From: an uncultured Pelagibacteraceae bacterium
GTDB lineage: Bacteria; Pseudomonadota; Alphaproteobacteria; Pelagibacterales; Pelagibacteraceae
NCBI GenBank assembly: GCA_902558585.1
Contig: CACEEO010000010.1
Span: 1-37,176 of the forward strand
Length of the DNA: 37,176 nt
Direction of reading: 5' to 3'
Below the pieces are notes generated by a model, which did no database searches, was not told the DNA's origin, and worked only from the letters and a program-made list of their open reading frames with translations. Every line of letters begins with the position of its first letter. Positions within the stretch are counted from its first letter, which is position 1. A program made the translations under genes and the position numbers. Positions 1 to 9,202 of this stretch are shown here, piece after piece.

Positions 1-713
1 GCTAAACTAAGAAATGGACCGTTGCCTGATATGCCAATACTGTAGGCATTTTTATTTGAGTAATTTTTAAATAATTTTGTAGGCTCAAATGAATTTTGCA
101 CGCATGAACCTTCAGCAAATGAATCGCCCATAATTAATATATCAAACGATTTCATGAAAATTTCGTTGTTAAAGCCCAATTTATCAGTTTTAATTTTTTT
201 CCATACTCCATATTCATTACACGAAACATATTCAGTGTCTGGCATTGGAGTTAAAGGTATTAATTTTTCATCTCTTCTTTTTAAAAATTCTCTTGGCACA
301 ACATATGGATAAATTTCTTTACCTTGTTTTCTCTCATCTTGAACCACTTCTAACAAACTCCTATTGTCAAATTTATGTCCTTGCTTATTTAAAATTTTTT
401 CAATATTTTTTCGATTAGACGAATTATAATCTACAAAAACTAATAATGAGTTTGTTAGATACAATATTAAAATAAAATAAATTAGAATGATTGAAAAAAG
501 TTTAGTTAATCTATTAAATAAAGAACCAAAAAAAGTAATTAATGACAAAAATAATAAAATTGAAATTTTTGCTATATCATTTTGATTAAAATATTTATCA
601 AATTTTTGTACTAATATTAAAGTTACAATCAAGAACAAAAAAAATAAAAAAAATTGTAATATTTTTTTTTTAATCTTTTCTTGAAAAAATGTTTTGTATT
701 TGTAATTCAGCAT
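1..713 (-). CDS. SGNH-hydrolase-like membrane protein, C-terminus cut by window edge
   Basis: The frame is open from an ATG at 713 to the left edge, giving 237 residues. The N-terminus is basic (about residues 13-17) and is followed by hydrophobic stretches at roughly 20-34, 52-64 and 73-94, so it is membrane anchored. A soluble part follows, with a GDSFAEG motif at about 196-202, the nucleophile block of SGNH/GDSL hydrolases, and then an SGNG at about 229. The family often contains esterases or O-acyltransferase-like enzymes acting on envelope glycans, but the catalytic Asp/His block lies outside the window, so activity is unproven. The start overlaps the end of the AzoR-like gene by 44 bases, and no Shine-Dalgarno is visible. 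The ATG is the first good start after the upstream stop. Confidence 0.7.
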   Translation of the reverse strand, partial: MLNYKYKTFFQEKIKKKILQFFLFFLFLIVTLILVQKFDKYFNQNDIAKISILLFLSLITFFGSLFNRLTKLFSIILIYFILILYLTNSLLVFVDYNSSNRKNIEKILNKQGHKFDNRSLLEVVQDERKQGKEIYPYVVPREFLKRRDEKLIPLTPMPDTEYVSCNEYGVWKKIKTDKLGFNNEIFMKSFDILIMGDSFAEGSCVQNSFEPTKLFKNYSNKNAYSIGISGNGPFLSL

Positions 714-1263
714 TTTTAATAGATTTATTATAATCTAGTGCCATTTGATCAGCGCTAATAGTATCTACTTTATCAATTCCAAAAAAATTTAGAATAAATT
801 TTAACCAAGGTGTTAAAAAATCTTCTGAACTGTTTAATTTTGTGCCTCCAGATGTAATGATTAAATAAGCGTGTTTATTTTTTAACAAACCCTCTCTTCT
901 ACCATTTGGTTTAAATCTAAATGTTTCTCCCACTCTAGCAACTAAATCTGACCAAGCTTTAAGAGTTGCGGGAGGACCATAATTATAAATCGGAGCCGAA
1001 ATTATTATTACATCGCTCTTTTTCAATTCCTTAACAAGTTTGTCCGAAAGTTCGAACATTTTTTTATGCTCATCTGTTTGATCTTTTTCATCGATGTTCA
1101 TTCCAGACTCTGTAAGTCCACTTACAAAAAGCATCTCATCATCTAAATCTCTATAAATTACTTCATCGCCTGGTTTTTTGATTTTATCTAAAAGTTTTTT
1201 TGCTAAAGCTCTAGAGGTTGAGCCTTTTTTTCTAGCACTAGAGTCTATTTGATAAATCTTCAT
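670..1263 (-). CDS. azoR: FMN-dependent NADH-azoreductase-like flavoprotein
   Basis: This 197-residue cytosolic protein has the flavodoxin-like fold of the AzoR/NQO family: an N-terminal IDSSAR phosphate-binding stretch, a central APIYNYGPPATLKAW block that contacts FMN, and SGG near residue 138. AzoR is about 200 residues. Members reduce quinones or azo compounds with NAD(P)H and FMN by two-electron transfer, and the physiological substrate is usually a quinone. The gene sits 9 bases downstream of ccdA on the same strand, so it is probably co-transcribed. Family assignment is firm; substrate is inferred. Confidence 0.8.
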   Translation of the reverse strand: MKIYQIDSSARKKGSTSRALAKKLLDKIKKPGDEVIYRDLDDEMLFVSGLTESGMNIDEKDQTDEHKKMFELSDKLVKELKKSDVIIISAPIYNYGPPATLKAWSDLVARVGETFRFKPNGRREGLLKNKHAYLIITSGGTKLNSSEDFLTPWLKFILNFFGIDKVDTISADQMALDYNKSIKNAELQIQNIFSRKD

Positions 1264-1272
1264 AAATACCTT

Positions 1273-1980
1273 TTATCCGAATTTTTGCATAAAAGGAAAG
1301 ATTTCAATTATATAAAATCCTATAGCTTGTAATTGATTAGTTAAAATTAGAATACCTGTTACTAATAGAGTTATTCCACCAATTTTTGAGATTAAATTTA
1401 TATTTTTCTTAAAATTTTTAGAAAATAATAAAAATCTTTGAATTAAATATCCAGATAAAACAAATGGAATAGCAAGACCTAATGAATAAGAAATTAACAA
1501 GATTACTGCTCTTGATAAAGTTTCTTCAATAGATGCTAGAGCTAAAATTGAACCTAAAATTGGACCAATACATGGTGTCCAGCCAAAACCAAAAGCAACA
1601 CCTATAACATATGGAAAAAGAATATTTTTTGATTCTTTTGCATCAAACCTTTTTTCAAAATTTAAATATGGAATATTGATAATTCCAATTAATTGAAGAG
1701 AAAAAATTATAATAACTATTCCGGCTGAAATTCTTAATACTTCTGAATTTTGTAATAGCGCCTGTCCCAAAAAAGATGCTGATGCGCCTAAAAGAACAAA
1801 TACAGTTGAGAACCCTAAACAAAATAAAATTAATGGAAAAAAATTGATTTTTTTTTGATTTAAAATTTCTTGTAAAGATTGGCCAGAGATATAAGAAATA
1901 TATCCAGGTATTAAAGGTAGAACACATGGAGACAAAAAACTTATAAGTCCTGCTCCAAAAGCAATTAAGTATTCAAACAT
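1273..1980 (-). CDS. ccdA: CcdA-type thiol-disulfide transmembrane protein
   Basis: A 235-residue, almost wholly hydrophobic protein with about six membrane segments. It carries the two hallmark cysteines: C19 in LSPCVLPLIPGYISY and C137 in GFGWTPCIGPILG. CcdA (the membrane core of DsbD) moves reducing equivalents from cytoplasmic thioredoxin to periplasmic thiol proteins, chiefly for cytochrome c maturation. There is no periplasmic thioredoxin partner next to it. The ATG directly abuts the stop codon of the PEP carboxylase gene, so translation is probably coupled. The c-type cytochrome at 19173-19640 is a possible local client, but that link is inference. Confidence 0.9.
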   Translation of the reverse strand: MFEYLIAFGAGLISFLSPCVLPLIPGYISYISGQSLQEILNQKKINFFPLILFCLGFSTVFVLLGASASFLGQALLQNSEVLRISAGIVIIIFSLQLIGIINIPYLNFEKRFDAKESKNILFPYVIGVAFGFGWTPCIGPILGSILALASIEETLSRAVILLISYSLGLAIPFVLSGYLIQRFLLFSKNFKKNINLISKIGGITLLVTGILILTNQLQAIGFYIIEIFPFMQKFG

Positions 1981-4671
1981 TTATCCAGTATTTTTCATTG
2001 CTGCAGAAATACCTGCAATCGATGTCATTAAAGCATCTTCAAGAAATTTTTTATCTAAATTTTTATACTTTTTATTTGTTAATTTATTCATTACATTCGC
2101 CTGTAGTATATTTAACATCTCTGTATAGTTATTTCTTATAAATAAAGCTTTTCTAAATTCTTTCCTCTCTTTTACCACTTCTTTGGGGGTAATTTTATTG
2201 TGCAATTTGACCAATGCCTCAAATTGAAATCTTAATTTTTTACCAATTCTTTTTAGTGATGCATCGGCTAAATTATTTTCATAAATAACTGATATTTCTG
2301 GATCTACTTTAGAAATGACCATATCTAAAATATCCATCGTTGATACAAAGTATGGCCAATTTCTTTCCATGTCAGTCATTGTTCTTTTAAACTTTTTAAT
2401 TGATCCGTACCTCAATGCTTCAGTTGTACCAAGCCAAGCGGGTAACATTAATCTAATTTGTGTCCAAGCAAACACCCAAGGGATAGCTCTTAAACTTTGA
2501 ATATTATCAACATTCTTTCTTTTGGTTGGTCTTGATCCAATTGCAAGTTTCCCTAGTGATTTATGTGGTGTAACTGTTTTGAAGTAACGAATAAAATCCT
2601 CACTTTGATTTAGATATTTTCTATATGAAGATGTAGAAATTTCTGACATTTTTTGAATTAATTCACGCCAGTTATTTTTTGATCTTGGTGGAGGATTTAA
2701 AGAAGCATCCATTACAGAACCGATATAGCTACAAAGGTTATATTCAGCCAAAGGTTTGTATCCATACTTTTGCTGAATCACCTCCCCTTGATCAGTAATT
2801 CTTATTTTACCATTAACTGTTCCTGAAGGTTGTGATTTTAAAGTAGCCTGAATAGGTCCACCTCCTCTTCCAGGAGATCCACCTCTACCATGGAAGAAAA
2901 CAAGATCTATTTTATATTTTTTAGCTAAACTTCTAAGCTCCTCTTGAAGTTTATATTGATGCCAACTTGCAGATAATTTTCCAGCATCTTTACTCGAGTC
3001 AGAATATCCAATCATTATTTCCTGCTTTGAATTAATCATTTTTCTATACCATGAAAGTTTGAATAAATTTTTCATTACACCATTAGCATTTTTTAAATCA
3101 TCCAAAGTTTCAAAAAGTGGCACAACTCTTAATAAATTTTTATTTTGTGCCTGCATTTGTAAAAAATAAACAGATAAAATATCGGATGCTGTTGAGGTCA
3201 TTGATATTACATATGCACCTAGGCACTCAATTGGTGTTTTGGCTATCTGTTTGAAAGTATTCCAAATTTCTTTATTTTCTTTATCTTTTATTTTTATTTT
3301 ATCTAAAAAAAATTTTTTTTCTTTTATAGATTTATTTAATAATTTTACTTTTTCTATTTCAGTTAAAGAAGAATATTTGATATTTTTTTTCTTTTTAAAA
3401 ATTTCATTTAAAAGTTTTTCATGTCTATCTGCCTCTTGTCTTATATCTAATCTTGCTAAATTAATTCCAAAGCACCTTACTCTTCTCATTAAATCTAACA
3501 GGTCTGCATTTGCAATATACTCTCCTCGGTTTGCTTTTAATGATTTTCTTACTTCTCTTAATGGAAGAGTTATTTCATTTTTATTTTGAATTAATTTTTT
3601 TTCATCTAAATCTGCATCGTTATTTAAATGATTTTCAATTAATTGATGGGTTAATCTTACCTTATCCCTAATTGGTCTCAAATAAACTCTATAAGGTTCA
3701 TAGCTATTTCCTGTTGCTCTTTTAATTTTTGTAGAGCATTCTTCCATTGATAAATCTTGTATCAATTTAGTAAGTTCTTTCTCATATAATTTTGCAGCTT
3801 GCCATCTAGAAAATAAAATTACCTTCTTTGTAACTTCAGCTGTTACATTAGGATTTCCATCTCTATCTCCACCCATCCATGATCCGAATTGAATTGGATT
3901 AAAATCACGCGGTAAATCTTTCTTTAAATTTTTTCTGAATATGTCGTTAAGTCTTTTATAAACTTTAGGAATGGTGTCCCATAGACTATCCTCGATAACA
4001 GCTAAACCCCACCTCGCTTCATCTAATGGAGATGGTTTGGTCCTTTTAAGTTCATCTGTTTTCCATATTATTGCAATTTCCGAGTAGAGCTTTCTATCTA
4101 ATTCTATAATCTTAGATGGATATTTTTTATAAAGATGTCTTTGCTCCATAATTTCAATTAAATTGGCATATTTTTGAATTAAAGTTCTTCTTTTTACTTC
4201 AGTAGGATGAGCGGTAAGTACAATGCCTATATCTAGTTTTGTGGCTTGTTCGTAAATTTTTTTATCCGGAATTTTTTTATTTTTAAATAAACTTTCTATT
4301 ATATCCTCAATGAAAAGATTTTGATTTTTACTTTTAAAATGTGGATTTTCAAATTCATTTAACTTTCTAGATGCATCTAATGACTCAGCTAAATTCATTA
4401 AATTTAAAATATGTGAAAATGCTCTTGTTAATTTAAACGTATTTTTAGGAGAAAGTTTTTTTACTTCTTTCGAAATTTTTGAAAAAATTTTACTTTTATT
4501 TTTATCTGATAAAGTATTTTTTGATAATAATCTAAATTTTTCAACAATTTCAAAAAAAGCTGAACCTTCCTGATCTTTAATTACTCTTCCAAGAAAAGTT
4601 CCTAATAATCTAATATCATCCCTTAAAAGCTTTGTTGGTATTCGCTCATAGTAAAGATCTCTTTTCTTCAT
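1981..4671 (-). CDS. ppc: Phosphoenolpyruvate carboxylase
   Basis: At 896 residues this is normal bacterial length. It converts PEP and bicarbonate to oxaloacetate, replenishing the TCA cycle. Visible signatures are LTAHPTEVKRR with catalytic His155, GSWMGGDRDGNP, MIGYSDSSKDAG, the glycine-rich loop FHGRGGSPGRGGGP, ITDQGEVIQQKYG, GSRPTKR, and the invariant C-terminal MKNTG. All active-site blocks are intact. The start overlaps the lactonase gene by 26 bases, placing ppc in the long minus-strand operon and perhaps linking pyruvate/PEP produced from sugar acids to anaplerosis. Codon use is as AT-rich as its neighbours. Confidence 0.98.
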   Translation of the reverse strand: MKKRDLYYERIPTKLLRDDIRLLGTFLGRVIKDQEGSAFFEIVEKFRLLSKNTLSDKNKSKIFSKISKEVKKLSPKNTFKLTRAFSHILNLMNLAESLDASRKLNEFENPHFKSKNQNLFIEDIIESLFKNKKIPDKKIYEQATKLDIGIVLTAHPTEVKRRTLIQKYANLIEIMEQRHLYKKYPSKIIELDRKLYSEIAIIWKTDELKRTKPSPLDEARWGLAVIEDSLWDTIPKVYKRLNDIFRKNLKKDLPRDFNPIQFGSWMGGDRDGNPNVTAEVTKKVILFSRWQAAKLYEKELTKLIQDLSMEECSTKIKRATGNSYEPYRVYLRPIRDKVRLTHQLIENHLNNDADLDEKKLIQNKNEITLPLREVRKSLKANRGEYIANADLLDLMRRVRCFGINLARLDIRQEADRHEKLLNEIFKKKKNIKYSSLTEIEKVKLLNKSIKEKKFFLDKIKIKDKENKEIWNTFKQIAKTPIECLGAYVISMTSTASDILSVYFLQMQAQNKNLLRVVPLFETLDDLKNANGVMKNLFKLSWYRKMINSKQEIMIGYSDSSKDAGKLSASWHQYKLQEELRSLAKKYKIDLVFFHGRGGSPGRGGGPIQATLKSQPSGTVNGKIRITDQGEVIQQKYGYKPLAEYNLCSYIGSVMDASLNPPPRSKNNWRELIQKMSEISTSSYRKYLNQSEDFIRYFKTVTPHKSLGKLAIGSRPTKRKNVDNIQSLRAIPWVFAWTQIRLMLPAWLGTTEALRYGSIKKFKRTMTDMERNWPYFVSTMDILDMVISKVDPEISVIYENNLADASLKRIGKKLRFQFEALVKLHNKITPKEVVKERKEFRKALFIRNNYTEMLNILQANVMNKLTNKKYKNLDKKFLEDALMTSIAGISAAMKNTG

Positions 4672-5557
4672 TACTTATAATAAATTTTTTTTGTAAAACT
4701 CCTCTTGCATTTGTTTTTACACTAAAAAAGAATCCTGAATATCTAAATTTTCGCAGATCTGCTTTGCTCATCCCTTTTGTAGCTGTTGAAACATAAAGTT
4801 CTTTAGTATTTTTACCTCCAAATGCACAATTAGTTATATTTTTTGCAGGAAAATGAATTCTGTGAATTAATTTTGCTTTTTTATTAAAAATAGAAATACA
4901 TGCGCCATGGAAATGAGCTACCCATAAATTTTTATTTTTATCTAAAGTCATTCCATCTGGTGAACCTTCATCAGAAGATAATTTTTTAAATATTTTTTTG
5001 CTAACTATTTTATTATTTTTATTTATTTTAATTTTATAGATAGTTTTTTTTGGACTATCTGTATGATAAAAATTATACTGATCAATAAACGCTGGTCCAT
5101 TAGTAATTCTATAATTTTTATCAACTTTTATTAATTTAAAATTTTTATCTAATTTATATAAAGAACCTTTTTCAATTTTTCTTTCCAAGTTGTCCATGGT
5201 GCCAAACCAAAGATTTCCAGCAGGATCTGTTTTACCATCATTAATTCTATTTAGTTTCAAGTTTGGTTCTATCTTTATTGATTTTAAAATTTTTTTTGAT
5301 TTTAAATTTTGAATTCTTAATTCTCCCTGGAGACCTAAAATAAAAATATAATCTCTGATATGAGCGATAAAACCAATTTCTTTATTTACTTTAAAGATTT
5401 TCTTTTTTTTATTTTTAATATTGTAAGAGCAAATTTTCTTTTTTTTAATATCTACAAAATAAATTGATTTATGTTCACTAACCCATAACGTTCCTTCACC
5501 TAAAGTACATCTTAATTTCCAAAGAGGTTTTGGTTCTGATGTTTTTATTTTATTCAT
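4646..5557 (-). CDS. SMP-30/gluconolactonase-family sugar lactone hydrolase
   Basis: A 303-residue six-bladed beta-propeller of the SMP-30/regucalcin family, which hydrolyses aldono-lactones using a divalent metal. The metal and substrate positions are recognisable: Glu21 in LGEGTLW, Arg104-Asn106-Asp107 in RINDGKTDPAGNLWFGTMD, Asn153 in ITNGPAF, and Asp201 in EGSPDGMTLD. There is no signal peptide, so it is cytosolic. The first base of the gene overlaps the end of the dehydratase gene by 8 bases, and it lies downstream of an SDR and an FAH hydrolase, suggesting it opens the lactone of the same sugar acid. The protein is unusually lysine-rich between residues 30 and 60. The exact lactone is unknown. 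Confidence 0.88.
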   Translation of the reverse strand: MNKIKTSEPKPLWKLRCTLGEGTLWVSEHKSIYFVDIKKKKICSYNIKNKKKKIFKVNKEIGFIAHIRDYIFILGLQGELRIQNLKSKKILKSIKIEPNLKLNRINDGKTDPAGNLWFGTMDNLERKIEKGSLYKLDKNFKLIKVDKNYRITNGPAFIDQYNFYHTDSPKKTIYKIKINKNNKIVSKKIFKKLSSDEGSPDGMTLDKNKNLWVAHFHGACISIFNKKAKLIHRIHFPAKNITNCAFGGKNTKELYVSTATKGMSKADLRKFRYSGFFFSVKTNARGVLQKKFIISNEEKRSLL

Positions 5558-6722
5558 TTACTTCAAACTCTTTAATAAAATCTTCATTTGGGTTTATACC
5601 AATACCTATATTATCTGTTACTGATGCATAACCGTTATTACTTTTAACTTGGTCTAAAATTGAAAATTCTTCCTTTGGCAAATCTGTGATAAAAATATTT
5701 TTCTCTGTTGTATCAAACTCAAGCATAGATTTAGATGGAAATAGTCCGCCTGGCATATCAGGTTGAGCTGTCAACAAATGAAGATTAACTGCAATACTAA
5801 CTGCAGAGCCCCATACATGATTAATTACTGGTATAAAATTTGCTTGTGCTAATGCTGCAACTTTTAAATACTCCGTAATTCCGCCAAGTCCACAAACCTC
5901 TGGTTGAGCTATATCAATACATTTATTTGATATTAATTTATTCCAGCCATATTTGGTAAATTCAGCTTCTCCTCCAGCGATGCTAGTAGAGATTTTTTGT
6001 TTTAATTCTCTGTAGCCCTCATAATCTTCAGGAGCCACAGGCTCTTCAAACCAATAAATATCTAGTTCATCTAAACCTTTTCCAACATAAAGAGCATCTT
6101 TCAAATTATAAGCGTGGTTGGCATCAACCATTAATTTAAAATCTTTTCCAACAGAGTCTCTTACAGCTTGAACTAAGTTTAAATCCTCTTTTGGACCTAA
6201 TCCTACTTTCATTTTCATAGCTTTAAAATTTTTTGATTTTATTTGTTTAGACTCTTCTTTGAACAAGGCGATCAATTCATCAACTGATTTTTTTTGTAAC
6301 ATCATTCCATAACCATAAACAGGAACGTCGTTATTACATTTACCACCAACAAGTTGATAAAGAGGAGCATTTGTTTTCTTTCCAAGAATGTCCCATAAAG
6401 CAATATCTACACCTGATAATGCTTGAATGGGCATGCCCTTTTGACCACTATCTCTTAAAAGATTATATACTTTTTGCCAGATATGTTCTTTATTTAAAGG
6501 GTCTTCACCAATTACTAAAGGCTGAATAACCTTTTCAATAATAAACTTGTTCGCTAAAGCTATATTTCCAGGACCAAAACATTCACCCCAACCTGTTATT
6601 CCTTCGTCCGTTTGGATTTCAACTAGATGGGCTGTACGATGTTTATAATACTGTTGTGAATAACCAAGTTCTTTTTCTAACTCATATCTAAGTACATGAC
6701 TTTTAATAGAAGTTATTTTCAC
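5550..6722 (-). CDS. Enolase-superfamily sugar-acid dehydratase or cycloisomerase (MR/MLE type)
   Basis: A 390-residue member of the mandelate racemase/muconate lactonizing group. An N-terminal capping domain (about 1-125) precedes a TIM barrel. Active-site residues are present: Lys170-x-Lys172 as general base, metal ligands Asp200 (MVDANH), Glu226 (WFEEP) and Glu252 (GGEAE), and His302 in INHVWGS. From memory it most resembles D-galactarolactone cycloisomerase of Agrobacterium (shared GWGEC.GP, LRD.GQ.G...ALSG.DIALWD and HVWG blocks) more than the longer L-fuconate dehydratases. In context, dehydration of an aldonate or ring-opening of an aldarolactone to a 2-keto-3-deoxy acid is likely. Family is sure; substrate is not. 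Confidence 0.88.
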   Translation of the reverse strand: MKITSIKSHVLRYELEKELGYSQQYYKHRTAHLVEIQTDEGITGWGECFGPGNIALANKFIIEKVIQPLVIGEDPLNKEHIWQKVYNLLRDSGQKGMPIQALSGVDIALWDILGKKTNAPLYQLVGGKCNNDVPVYGYGMMLQKKSVDELIALFKEESKQIKSKNFKAMKMKVGLGPKEDLNLVQAVRDSVGKDFKLMVDANHAYNLKDALYVGKGLDELDIYWFEEPVAPEDYEGYRELKQKISTSIAGGEAEFTKYGWNKLISNKCIDIAQPEVCGLGGITEYLKVAALAQANFIPVINHVWGSAVSIAVNLHLLTAQPDMPGGLFPSKSMLEFDTTEKNIFITDLPKEEFSILDQVKSNNGYASVTDNIGIGINPNEDFIKEFEVNE

Positions 6723-6728
6723 AATTAA

Positions 6729-7571
6729 TTATAAAGCAACTACCTTAGAGTTTTGCTCTCCTAAATTTTCGATTGATAATTTCATAGTATCACCCGCTTT
6801 TAAAAATTGTTGAGGTTTCATTCCCATACCAACTCCTGGAGGTGTTCCGGTTGTAATTATATCACCTGCTTGAAGAGACATATATTTACTCAAATAAGAG
6901 ACAATCACATCAACGTTAAATATCATTGTGCTTGTATTACCTGTTTGCATTCTTTTTCCATTAACATCTAAACTCATCTTTAAATTGTTAACGTCTGCAA
7001 TTTCATCTTTAGTAACAAAGTAAGGGCCAATTGGTCCATAAGTGTCATGAGATTTTCCTTTTACCCATTGACCCATTTTTTCAATTTGCCATTCTCTTTC
7101 ACTTACATCATTAACCAAACAATAACCTAATATATGATCTTGAGCTTGGCTTTCAGAGATATGTTTTGTTTCTTTTCCTATAATAATTCCAAGTTCAACT
7201 TCCCAGTCTAATTTTTTAGATCCAGAAACTATTTCAACGTCATCATTAGGTCCAACTATACAACTAGTAGCTTTCATAAAAACTATTGGTTCAGAAGGAA
7301 CATCAGCTCCAGTTTCAGCAGCATGATCAGAATAATTTAATCCAATAGCTACAAATTTACCTGGCTGAGTAATACAAGATCCTATTCGATCACTTGCTGA
7401 TAATTCTGGTAAAGAGGATAAATCAGCGCTTTGTAATTTAGAAATAGTCTCAAAATTTAAATGATCTGGATTTAAATCTTTAACGTGAGAACTGATATCT
7501 CTTATTTTACCATCCTTATCTAATACAGCTGGTTTTTCGCTTCCTTTATTTCCTACTCTTAATAATTTCAT
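6729..7571 (-). CDS. Fumarylacetoacetate hydrolase-family protein, probable 2,4-diketo-3-deoxy sugar-acid hydrolase
   Basis: A 280-residue FAH-fold enzyme. Visible residues are the catalytic His83 (LNYSDHAAE), acidic metal ligands Glu124 and Glu126 (LDWEVELG) and Asp155 (LVNDVSERE), and the C-terminal TGTPPGVGMGMKP loop. These enzymes cleave C-C bonds in beta-diketo acids. In the non-phosphorylating L-fucose and L-rhamnose routes a close relative splits the 2,4-diketo-3-deoxy acid to pyruvate and lactate. The SDR that would make that substrate is the next gene upstream, 21 bases away, and an AAAGGA ribosome binding site precedes this ATG. An aromatic meta-cleavage role is the alternative but has no supporting neighbours. 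Confidence 0.88.
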   Translation of the reverse strand: MKLLRVGNKGSEKPAVLDKDGKIRDISSHVKDLNPDHLNFETISKLQSADLSSLPELSASDRIGSCITQPGKFVAIGLNYSDHAAETGADVPSEPIVFMKATSCIVGPNDDVEIVSGSKKLDWEVELGIIIGKETKHISESQAQDHILGYCLVNDVSEREWQIEKMGQWVKGKSHDTYGPIGPYFVTKDEIADVNNLKMSLDVNGKRMQTGNTSTMIFNVDVIVSYLSKYMSLQAGDIITTGTPPGVGMGMKPQQFLKAGDTMKLSIENLGEQNSKVVAL

Positions 7572-7592
7572 ATTTATCCTTTTGTTATTTAA

Positions 7593-8336
7593 TTATATTG
7601 AAATTCCACCATCAACATGAATTGTACTTCCTGTTGTAAATGTTGCATCGTCGCTAGCTAAATAAACAGCCACAGCTGCTATTTCTTCTGCTGTACCTAA
7701 TCTTCCCATAGGTTGCCTAGCTATAAAATCTTTTTTTGCTTGGACTGGATCTGGACTTTGATTGACCCTATCTTGCCAAGAAGGTGAATAAACTGTACCT
7801 GGCGCAATTGAATTACATCTAATATTTTGTTTAACGAAATCTGCTGCAATGGCTTTTGTTAAACCAATTACAGCGCCTTTTGTTGTTCCGTAAACAAATC
7901 TATTTGGAAAACCTTTAAAGCTAGATGCGCATGAAGATATATTAATAATACTTCCACCATTTTGTTTTATCATTAAAGGTAAAATAGCTTTGCACATAAA
8001 GTACATCGACTTTACGTTTACATTAGAAGAAAAATCCCAATCTTTTTCATCACATTCTAATATTGTTCCATGATGAACAAATCCAACAGCATTAAATAAA
8101 ACATCAACTTTATCTAAAGTTTTAGTAAATTCTAAAATTGCACTGTTGTCTGTCGAGTCTAATTTTTGCACTTTAATCTCAGGATATTCTTTATTTAAAT
8201 CAGCTAAAGTTTTATCATTTAAATCAGTTGCAGTAACATGAGCACCTTCTTTATGAAATGCTATTGCTGTTGCTTTTCCAATACCTTGGCCTGCTGCTGT
8301 TACAAGAATTTTTTTACCTTCTAATCTTCTGCTCAT
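7593..8336 (-). CDS. SDR oxidoreductase, probable 2-keto-3-deoxy sugar-acid 4-dehydrogenase
   Basis: A 247-residue classical short-chain dehydrogenase. It has the cofactor loop TAAGQGIG (13-20), Asp38 after strand 2 (ATDLN) favouring NAD, Asn82 (NAVG), and the catalytic Ser135, Tyr149 and Lys153. The sequence is strikingly like the DHRS6/2-keto-3-deoxy-L-fuconate dehydrogenase branch, sharing FVHHGT, DEKDWDFS and NR.VY. Those bacterial enzymes oxidise the C4 hydroxyl of 2-keto-3-deoxy-fuconate or -rhamnonate to a 2,4-diketo acid. The FAH hydrolase that would use this product follows directly. The gene overlaps the upstream beta-hydroxyacid dehydrogenase by 4 bases (ATGA type). Confidence 0.87.
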   Translation of the reverse strand: MSRRLEGKKILVTAAGQGIGKATAIAFHKEGAHVTATDLNDKTLADLNKEYPEIKVQKLDSTDNSAILEFTKTLDKVDVLFNAVGFVHHGTILECDEKDWDFSSNVNVKSMYFMCKAILPLMIKQNGGSIINISSCASSFKGFPNRFVYGTTKGAVIGLTKAIAADFVKQNIRCNSIAPGTVYSPSWQDRVNQSPDPVQAKKDFIARQPMGRLGTAEEIAAVAVYLASDDATFTTGSTIHVDGGISI

Positions 8337-9202
8337 TTTTTATTTATCCTCTCGATTTCATTATAAAGTGAACTATGATCAGTGTTTCCATGACCATTAT
8401 CGACAAGCGTGTTATACATTTCTTTCACCAAATTTGAAATAGGTAAATGTGTATTATATGAATTTGCACACTCTAAAATGTTATTCATATCTTTTAAATG
8501 AGTAGAAGTTTTACCTTTTGGACTAAAATCTTTATCTATCATTCTTTTTCCATGAGTTTGTAAAATTTTACTATCTGCCCAACCTCCAGAAAGAGCTTTA
8601 ATTAGTTTTACTGGATCAGCACCTGCTTTTTCACATAAGGTTATCGCCTCAGCAACTGCTCCTATTGTAACTCCTACTACAATTTGATTTGCTAACTTTG
8701 AAACTTGTCCACTGCCAATAGGACCTACCAAAGTTGGATTTCCCATTGCTTTTAAAATATTTATAGAGTTATCAAAAATACTTTGTTCTCCACCAACCAT
8801 TATAGCTAAAGAGGCTTCTTCAGCGCCAATTGTTCCTCCTGATACTGGTGCATCTAAATAATTTATATTTTTTGATTTAAGACTGTTTCCATATTTTGTT
8901 GCTGTCGTTGGTTTAACAGAACTCATATCAATAACAGTTGATCCAGATTTTAAATTTTCTAAAAAATCTGAATTATTCATTATTGTATCAACAGCACCAT
9001 CATCTGTTAACATTGTAATAATAAAGTCGTTATCTTTAACAACTTCACCTAATGTTTTTGATATTTCAGCACCAAACTCTTTCAAAGGTTCTGCTTTATT
9101 AATTGAACGATTGAATGCTTTTAGTTTAAAACCTGATTTTAATAAATTTTTAGCCATTGGCAGGCCCATAAGACCTGTTCCAATAAAGCCTATTTTCATC
9201 AT
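8333..9202 (-). CDS. Beta-hydroxyacid dehydrogenase (GarR/3-hydroxyisobutyrate dehydrogenase family)
   Basis: A 289-residue NAD(P)-dependent enzyme. The Rossmann motif GFIGTGLMG is at 5-13, Asn31-Arg32 follow strand 2 (suggesting NADPH), the substrate loop DAPVSGG is at 118-123, and catalytic Lys169 lies in VSKLANQ. Relatives reduce tartronate semialdehyde to glycerate or oxidise 3-hydroxyisobutyrate. Because it sits between the SDR and the TRAP genes with 4-base overlaps on both sides, tartronate-semialdehyde reductase or a related 3-carbon step in sugar-acid breakdown is likeliest. The start has two consecutive ATGs (9202 and 9199); I keep the first. The paralogue at 17490-18347 differs at the substrate loop. 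Confidence 0.85.
   Translation of the reverse strand: MMKIGFIGTGLMGLPMAKNLLKSGFKLKAFNRSINKAEPLKEFGAEISKTLGEVVKDNDFIITMLTDDGAVDTIMNNSDFLENLKSGSTVIDMSSVKPTTATKYGNSLKSKNINYLDAPVSGGTIGAEEASLAIMVGGEQSIFDNSINILKAMGNPTLVGPIGSGQVSKLANQIVVGVTIGAVAEAITLCEKAGADPVKLIKALSGGWADSKILQTHGKRMIDKDFSPKGKTSTHLKDMNNILECANSYNTHLPISNLVKEMYNTLVDNGHGNTDHSSLYNEIERINKK

Noticed and set aside
3239..3589. Plus-strand ORF of 116 codons
   Set aside because: It lies inside ppc, whose protein is unmistakable; the peptide is low-complexity and matches nothing.
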